Source: Herbaspirillum sp. RV1423 (lineage in GTDB: Bacteria > Pseudomonadota > Gammaproteobacteria > Burkholderiales > Burkholderiaceae_D). Taken from it: 64,000 bases of DNA. The notes beneath the pieces are model-generated. The model made no database searches. It worked only from the letters and a program-made list of their open reading frames with translations, and was not told the DNA's origin. This document shows, one piece after another, positions 59,640 through 64,000 of this stretch. The stretch spans positions 186,001 through 250,000 of the forward strand of contig NZ_CBXX010000006.1 of assembly GCF_000577615.1 (NCBI RefSeq). The letters are read 5' to 3'. Within the stretch, counting starts at the first letter, position 1. Every line of letters begins with the position of its first letter. The translations under genes were made by a program, and so were the position numbers.

Positions 59640-60560
59640 ATGAGCACCACTTCCACTTCTGTTCTGCCGCCGGTCGCCGCCTTGCACAGTGCCCTCAAAC
59701 CGTTGCCGCCGTGGCGCCGCAAACTCAGGCGCCTGCTCGGCCACCGCGGCCTGGTGCTGGGGGCGGCGATGCTGGCGGTGATCGTGTTGGCGGCGATTTT
59801 CGCGCCCTTGCTGGCGCCCCACGATCCGTTCAATCAGGATGTGTCGCAACGGCTGATTCCGCCGGTGTGGAACAGCGCCGGCAGTTGGGAGCATGTTCTG
59901 GGCACCGACAAGCTCGGGCGCGATTACCTCAGCCGCCTGATTTTCGGCGCGCGCGTGTCGCTCATCATCGGTTGCGCGGCGGCGCTGATCTCCGGCCTGA
60001 TCGGTACTACGCTGGGGGTGCTGGCCGGTTACTTCGGCGGGCGCGTGGACGCTTTCATCAGCTATCTGATCACTACCCGGCTGTCGATGCCGGTGGTGCT
60101 GGTGGCGCTGGCGATGGCGTCGCTGGTCGGCGGTTCGCTCAAGGTGGTGATCATCTTGCTCGGGCTGTTGCTGTGGGACCGCTTTGCCGTGGTCACGCGC
60201 TCGGCCACCCAGCAGTTGCGCGACGCCGAATTCATCGCTGCCGCCAAGGCCGTCGGCGCTTCCACTCCCTATATTCTGGTGCGCGAAATTCTGCCCAACA
60301 TCATGAGCGCGCTGATTGTCGTGATCACCCTGGAAATGGCGCATGCGATTCTGCTCGAAGCGACCTTGTCCTTTCTCGGCCTGGGCGTGCAGCCGCCGAC
60401 GCCGTCCTGGGGCCTGATGGTGTCGGAAGGCAAGTCCTACATGTTCTTCAAGCCGTGGGTCATCGTCATTCCGGGCGTCGCTCTGGCGTCATTGGTGCTG
60501 GCCATCAATCTGGTCGGCGACGGCCTGCGCGACGTCAACGCGCCTGACGGTCGCAACTGA
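59640..60560 (+). CDS. ABC transporter permease (DppC type)
   Basis: 306 residues, preceded by AGGAG. An N-terminal cytoplasmic segment ending in KLRRLLGHRGLVLG precedes the first helix (MLAVIVLAAIFAPLL). The early loop motif is HVLGTDKLGRDYLSRLIFGA, diagnostic of DppC/OppC. The coupling loop is DAEFIAAAKAVGASTPYILV (about 195). It forms the channel with the upstream permease. Confidence 0.93.
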   Translation: MSTTSTSVLPPVAALHSALKPLPPWRRKLRRLLGHRGLVLGAAMLAVIVLAAIFAPLLAPHDPFNQDVSQRLIPPVWNSAGSWEHVLGTDKLGRDYLSRLIFGARVSLIIGCAAALISGLIGTTLGVLAGYFGGRVDAFISYLITTRLSMPVVLVALAMASLVGGSLKVVIILLGLLLWDRFAVVTRSATQQLRDAEFIAAAKAVGASTPYILVREILPNIMSALIVVITLEMAHAILLEATLSFLGLGVQPPTPSWGLMVSEGKSYMFFKPWVIVIPGVALASLVLAINLVGDGLRDVNAPDGRN

Positions 60561-60573
60561 TAGCGGAGCCGCC

Positions 60574-61623
60574 ATGAACACTGCAATTTCAACCGGGAGT
60601 GCGCAATCAATGAGTGTCCTGCTCGACGTGAAAAATCTGCGCGTGGACCTGCCCACCGACAACGGCATGCTGCATGCCGTGCGCGGCATCGATTTCCAGG
60701 TCAGGCGCGGCGAGATGCTGTGCCTGGTCGGCGAATCCGGTTGCGGCAAGTCGATGACCTCGCTGGCGCTGATGGGCCTGTTGCCGCGCAAAGCGATCTG
60801 CACTGCCGACCAGATGCGTTTCGACGGCGCCGATCTGCTGGCTTTGCCGGAAAAACAGCGCAATCAATTGCGTGGCCGGCGCATGTCCATGATTTTTCAA
60901 GAGCCGATGACTTCGCTCAATCCGTCCTATACGCTGGGCAATCAGTTATGCGAAGCGATGCTGGAAGAGACAGGCGTGACCCGCGCCGAAGCGCGTGAAC
61001 GCGCCATCTATCTGTTGCACCGCACCGGCATCAGCAATGCTGAAGACCGCCTGCGCCAGTATCCGCACCAGTTGTCCGGCGGCCTGCGCCAACGCGTGAT
61101 GATCGCCATGTCGCTCATGTGCAGTCCTGACCTGATCATCGCCGATGAACCAACCACTGCGCTCGACGTCACGATCCAGGCGCAAATCCTGCGCATGATC
61201 CGCGAGTTGCAGCGCGAGTTCGGTACCGCGGTGGTGTTCATCACCCATGATCTGGGCGTGGTGTCGCGCATCGCCGACCGCGTGGCCGTGATGTATGCCG
61301 GCCAGGTGGTCGAAACCTGCGACGCGGCAAGCCTGTTCGCCGCGCCCCGGCATCCCTATACGCGTGGTCTGCTGTCGTGTATTCCGGTACGCGGCAAGAC
61401 GCTGCCGGGCAGCCATCTGCAAGCCATACCGGGAGTGGTGCCGAGCCTGATCGGCAATGTCGCCGGCTGTGCCTTTCGCAACCGCTGCACATTGGCAGAC
61501 GCCGTCTGCGAAAACGATCCGCCGCTGGTCGATATCGATGGCGACCAACGCCACTGGGCGCGTTGTCACAAGCTGGAACCAGGCGTGCTCGACGCAGGCC
61601 GGCTGCATGAGGTGGCGGCATGA
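60574..61623 (+). CDS. peptide ABC transporter ATPase (DppD type)
   Basis: 349 residues, preceded by GGAG. Walker A is GESGCGKS (about 50), the Q-loop is [17 protein letters not shown], the signature is [15 protein letters not shown], and Walker B is [14 protein letters not shown]. The C-terminal oligopeptide extension (oligo_HPY) carries a cysteine pattern [14 protein letters not shown] that can hold a 4Fe-4S cluster in relatives. An internal ATG twelve codons on is a possible start. The stop overlaps the next gene by four bases. Confidence 0.94.
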   Translation: MNTAISTGSAQSMSVLLDVKNLRVDLPTDNGMLHAVRGIDFQVRRGEMLCLVGESGCGKSMTSLALMGLLPRKAICTADQMRFDGADLLALPEKQRNQLRGRRMSMIFQEPMTSLNPSYTLGNQLCEAMLEETGVTRAEARERAIYLLHRTGISNAEDRLRQYPHQLSGGLRQRVMIAMSLMCSPDLIIADEPTTALDVTIQAQILRMIRELQREFGTAVVFITHDLGVVSRIADRVAVMYAGQVVETCDAASLFAAPRHPYTRGLLSCIPVRGKTLPGSHLQAIPGVVPSLIGNVAGCAFRNRCTLADAVCENDPPLVDIDGDQRHWARCHKLEPGVLDAGRLHEVAA

Positions 61624-62471
61624 ATGATCACATGAACAACCCCGGAGAAGTCTCCGGCAACGATATCGCTCTCGAATTGTGCGCGCTGAGCAAGGTCTAT
61701 GCGCTGAAGCGCGGCATGTTCCAGCCAGCCGGTGAAATCCGCGCCGTCAACGACGTCTCATTGCGGCTGTATCGCGGTGAAACACTGGGGCTGGTGGGTG
61801 AATCCGGTTGCGGCAAGAGTACGCTGGCCAAGATGTTGCTGGGTTTGCTGGCGCCCAGCGCGGGCAACGTTCTCATCAATGGACGGGAAGTCGATCCGAC
61901 CCGGCGCAAGGCCAATGCGCGCCATATCCAGCCGATCTTTCAAGACCCTTATTCTTCGCTCAACCCGCGCAAGACAGTGGCCGACATCGTCGGCCTGCCG
62001 CTCAGGCTGCACGGCATTGGCACCCGCGCAGAACAGCATCAGGAAGTGCGGCGCATGCTGGACCTGGTCGGCATGCCCGAGCGTACCCATGGCCAGTATC
62101 CGAATCAGCTTTCGGGCGGTCAGCGCCAGCGCGTGGCGATTGCGCGCGGACTGATCCTGCAGCCGGACATCCTGATCTGCGACGAGCCGACGTCGGCGCT
62201 TGACGTCTCGGTGCAGGCTCAGATATTGAACCTGCTGCTGGATCTGAAAGCCGAATTCGGCCTGACTTATCTGTTCATCAGCCACGACCTCGGCGTGGTC
62301 GAACATCTGGTTGATCGTGTGGCCGTCATGCACAAGGGCAGCATCGTCGAGCTGGAGTCGCGCGAAAAGATCTTTACGCAGGCCGGCCATCCCTATACGC
62401 GCATGTTGCTGGCCTCGGCGCTCACGCCTGAACCCGGTCTGGGCATACCGGAGCTTGCCGTGGCCGGATGA
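61620..62471 (+). CDS. peptide ABC transporter ATPase (DppF type)
   Basis: 283 residues, starting inside the stop of the DppD-type gene (ATGA). Walker A is [18 protein letters not shown], the Q-loop is PIFQDPYSSLNPRKTVADIV, the signature is LSGGQRQRVAIARGLILQPD, and Walker B is ILICDEPTSALDVSVQAQIL. The protein is shorter than many DppF proteins and lacks the C-terminal cysteine extension, so it ends soon after the ATPase domain (QAGHPYTRMLLASALTPEPG). Confidence 0.93.
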   Translation: MNDHMNNPGEVSGNDIALELCALSKVYALKRGMFQPAGEIRAVNDVSLRLYRGETLGLVGESGCGKSTLAKMLLGLLAPSAGNVLINGREVDPTRRKANARHIQPIFQDPYSSLNPRKTVADIVGLPLRLHGIGTRAEQHQEVRRMLDLVGMPERTHGQYPNQLSGGQRQRVAIARGLILQPDILICDEPTSALDVSVQAQILNLLLDLKAEFGLTYLFISHDLGVVEHLVDRVAVMHKGSIVELESREKIFTQAGHPYTRMLLASALTPEPGLGIPELAVAG

Positions 62472-62585
62472 CGCGCATTACCGGCTTCGTTTCGACGCGA
62501 GCCTGCATGCCGCGGCGGCAGGAGCATCCACGTTCGCACCATGAATTTCTTACTTAGTAACACTCTGATAAATCGAGGAGCAGCA

Positions 62586-64000
62586 ACATGAGCAGAGCAC
62601 AAGCCATCGCGCAGGCGGGCGCCTATTTCGACGATGGCAGTTTCATGGCGGCCATGCAACGGCGCGTGGCGATACGCACGGAAAGCCAGGAGGCCGCCAG
62701 CCGGCCGATTCTGTACGATTACCTGAATCAGGAAATCATTCCCGAGCTGCAAGGCATGGGTTTTAGCTGCGAGGTGGTGGACAATCCCATCGCCGGCGGC
62801 AGTCCGTTCTTGCTGGCCGAGCGCAGTGAAGCGGGAGCCGCTCTCACAGTGCTGACCTATGGCCACGGCGATGTCGTGCGCGGTTACGACAAGCAATGGC
62901 GCGCCGGCCTCAATCCGTGGGAAATCGTGGTGGAAGGCGATCGCTGGTACGGCCGGGGCACTGCCGACAACAAAGGCCAGCACACCATCAACTTCGCCGC
63001 GCTGGCGCAAGTGATGCAGCAACGCAACGGCAAGCTCGGCTACAACGTCAAGGTGATTCTTGAAATGGGCGAGGAAACCGGCTCGCCGGGATTGAAGGAA
63101 GTGGCTGCGCTGCACAAGCAAAAACTCAAGTCGGATCTGTTCATCGGTTCCGACGGCCCGCGCGTGAACGCGCCCACGCCGACCATGTTCCTGGGATCGC
63201 GCGGCGGCTGCAATTTCGACCTGCGCGTCAATCTGCGCGACGGCGGCCATCATTCCGGCAACTGGGGCGGCCTGCTGCGCAATCCCGGCGTGCGCCTGGC
63301 CAATGCAATCGCTTGCCTGGTCGATGGCAAGGGCCGCATCCGGGTGCCCAGTCTGTTGCCGTCGTCGTTGCCGCAGAGCGTGCGCAATGCGCTGGCCGAC
63401 GTCCAGGTGGGCGGCGGCCCCACCGATCCGGAAATCGATGTCAACTGGGGCGAGCCAGGCATGACTCCGGCCGAGCGCGTGTTCGGCTGGAATACGCTGG
63501 AAGTGCTGGCCTTCAAGACCGGCAATCCGGAAGCGCCGGTCAACGCGATTCCGGGGCAGGCATCGGCGCATTGCCAGATCCGTTTCGTGGTCGGCAGCGA
63601 CGACAAAAATTTCATCGCCAATATCCGCGCGCACCTGAATGCGCATGGTTACACCGATGTCGAAGTGAGTCTGTCAGGCGTGCAATTCAACGCCACCCGG
63701 CTCAATCCCGACGACGACTGGGTGCGCTGGGGGTTGGCGTCGATGCAGCAGACCAGCGGCAAGCGGCCGACCTTGCTGCCCAACCTGGGCGGCTCCTTGC
63801 CCAATGATGTATTCGCCGATGTGCTTGGTCTGCCGACCTTGTGGGTGCCGCACTCTTATCCAGCCTGCTCACAGCATGCACCCAACGAGCATATACTTGC
63901 CAGCGTATCGCGCGAGTCGCTGCAAGTCATGGCAGGACTGTTCTGGGATCTGGCCGAGCAAGGTCCGCAGGTGCTGGCGGCGCGCAACCGCGCCACTGCG
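62586..64000 (+). CDS. M20-family metallopeptidase (3' end outside window)
   Basis: The ATG at 62586 is preceded by GAGGAG, and the frame is open to the right edge, giving 471 visible residues, close to the usual length. The di-zinc site residues are in LTVLTYGHGDVVRGYDKQWR, RWYGRGTADNKGQHTINFAA and VILEMGEETGSPGLKEVAAL (catalytic glutamates). The dimerisation domain lies in the middle, and the final ligand is in SQHAPNEHILASVSRESLQV. M20 enzymes hydrolyse dipeptides, N-acyl amino acids or carbamoyl amides. It follows the peptide transporter by 114 bases and probably processes the imported substrate. Confidence 0.92.

Overview
The window is an ordinary-density chromosomal segment of a GC-rich betaproteobacterium, most likely Oxalobacteraceae (Herbaspirillum/Collimonas-like). 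This rests on gene content and neighbourhoods, not a database match: a proteobacterial two-subunit glutamate synthase, the ispE - tRNA-Gln - prs - rplY block with lolB and a TPR lipoprotein, the mutM-mutY / rapZ-hprK-ptsN neighbourhood, ubiE - Tim44-like - ubiJ - ubiB, a 1336-residue DUF3683-type FAD/Fe-S oxidoreductase, and a trpGD-(lysE)-trpC operon.

Layout. 1-2530 (minus): a CHASE2 sensor gene cut by the window edge and the LysM/FecR protein before it. 2987-3311: decayed remnant of an IS3-family element. 3346-6495: periplasmic L-asparaginase (minus) divergent from AMP nucleosidase. 6555-9899: a YbfB-type MFS transporter with a divergent LysR regulator, then an NhaR-like regulator. 10014-12168: zinc-ribbon protein, TerC/Alx membrane protein, and a RAYT (Y1 transposase) domesticated-type gene with inverted flanking motifs. 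12345-18608: gltB-gltD. 18796-22072: M61 peptidase followed by an apparently intact IS3-family element inserted in the loop of the intergenic terminator. 22118-27445 (minus): TPR lipoprotein, lolB, ispE, tRNA-Gln, prs, rplY. 27589-29558: mutM-mutY. 29593-35658 (minus): ilvA, queF, pagP, ptsN, hprK, rapZ. 35913-37446: YqaA membrane protein, ZIP metal transporter and a possible 25-codon leader ORF. 37699-46720 (plus): DUF3683 oxidoreductase, HIT protein, DUF971, ubiE, Tim44-like, ubiJ, ubiB. 46763-50078: DHA2 MFS exporter, LysR regulator and a divergent short-chain dehydrogenase. 50175-53342 (minus): trpG-trpD-lysE-trpC without an adjacent trpE. 53602-54152: two small unrecognised ORFs. 54281-56021: ACC deaminase acdS with its divergent Lrp-type regulator acdR. 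56052-64000: LysR regulator divergent from a complete five-gene peptide-type ABC transporter and an M20 peptidase that runs off the right edge.

Functional themes. Nitrogen and amino-acid handling dominate (asparaginase, glutamate synthase, PTS-Ntr components, threonine deaminase, tryptophan operon, ACC deaminase, peptide uptake plus M20 hydrolase). ACC deaminase is typical of plant-associated bacteria. Envelope functions are PagP and LolB. Ubiquinone biosynthesis is represented by UbiE, UbiJ and UbiB.

Most interesting signal: the intact IS3-family element sits exactly between the two arms of a perfect 11-bp terminator stem, with a CGAA direct repeat (TTCG tetraloop on the other strand). The decayed relative at 2987-3311 is followed by the same CGAAGC and by what looks like the surviving arm of another terminator. 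This suggests an insertion element that targets terminator loops. I found no CRISPR array, prophage or obviously new multi-gene system.
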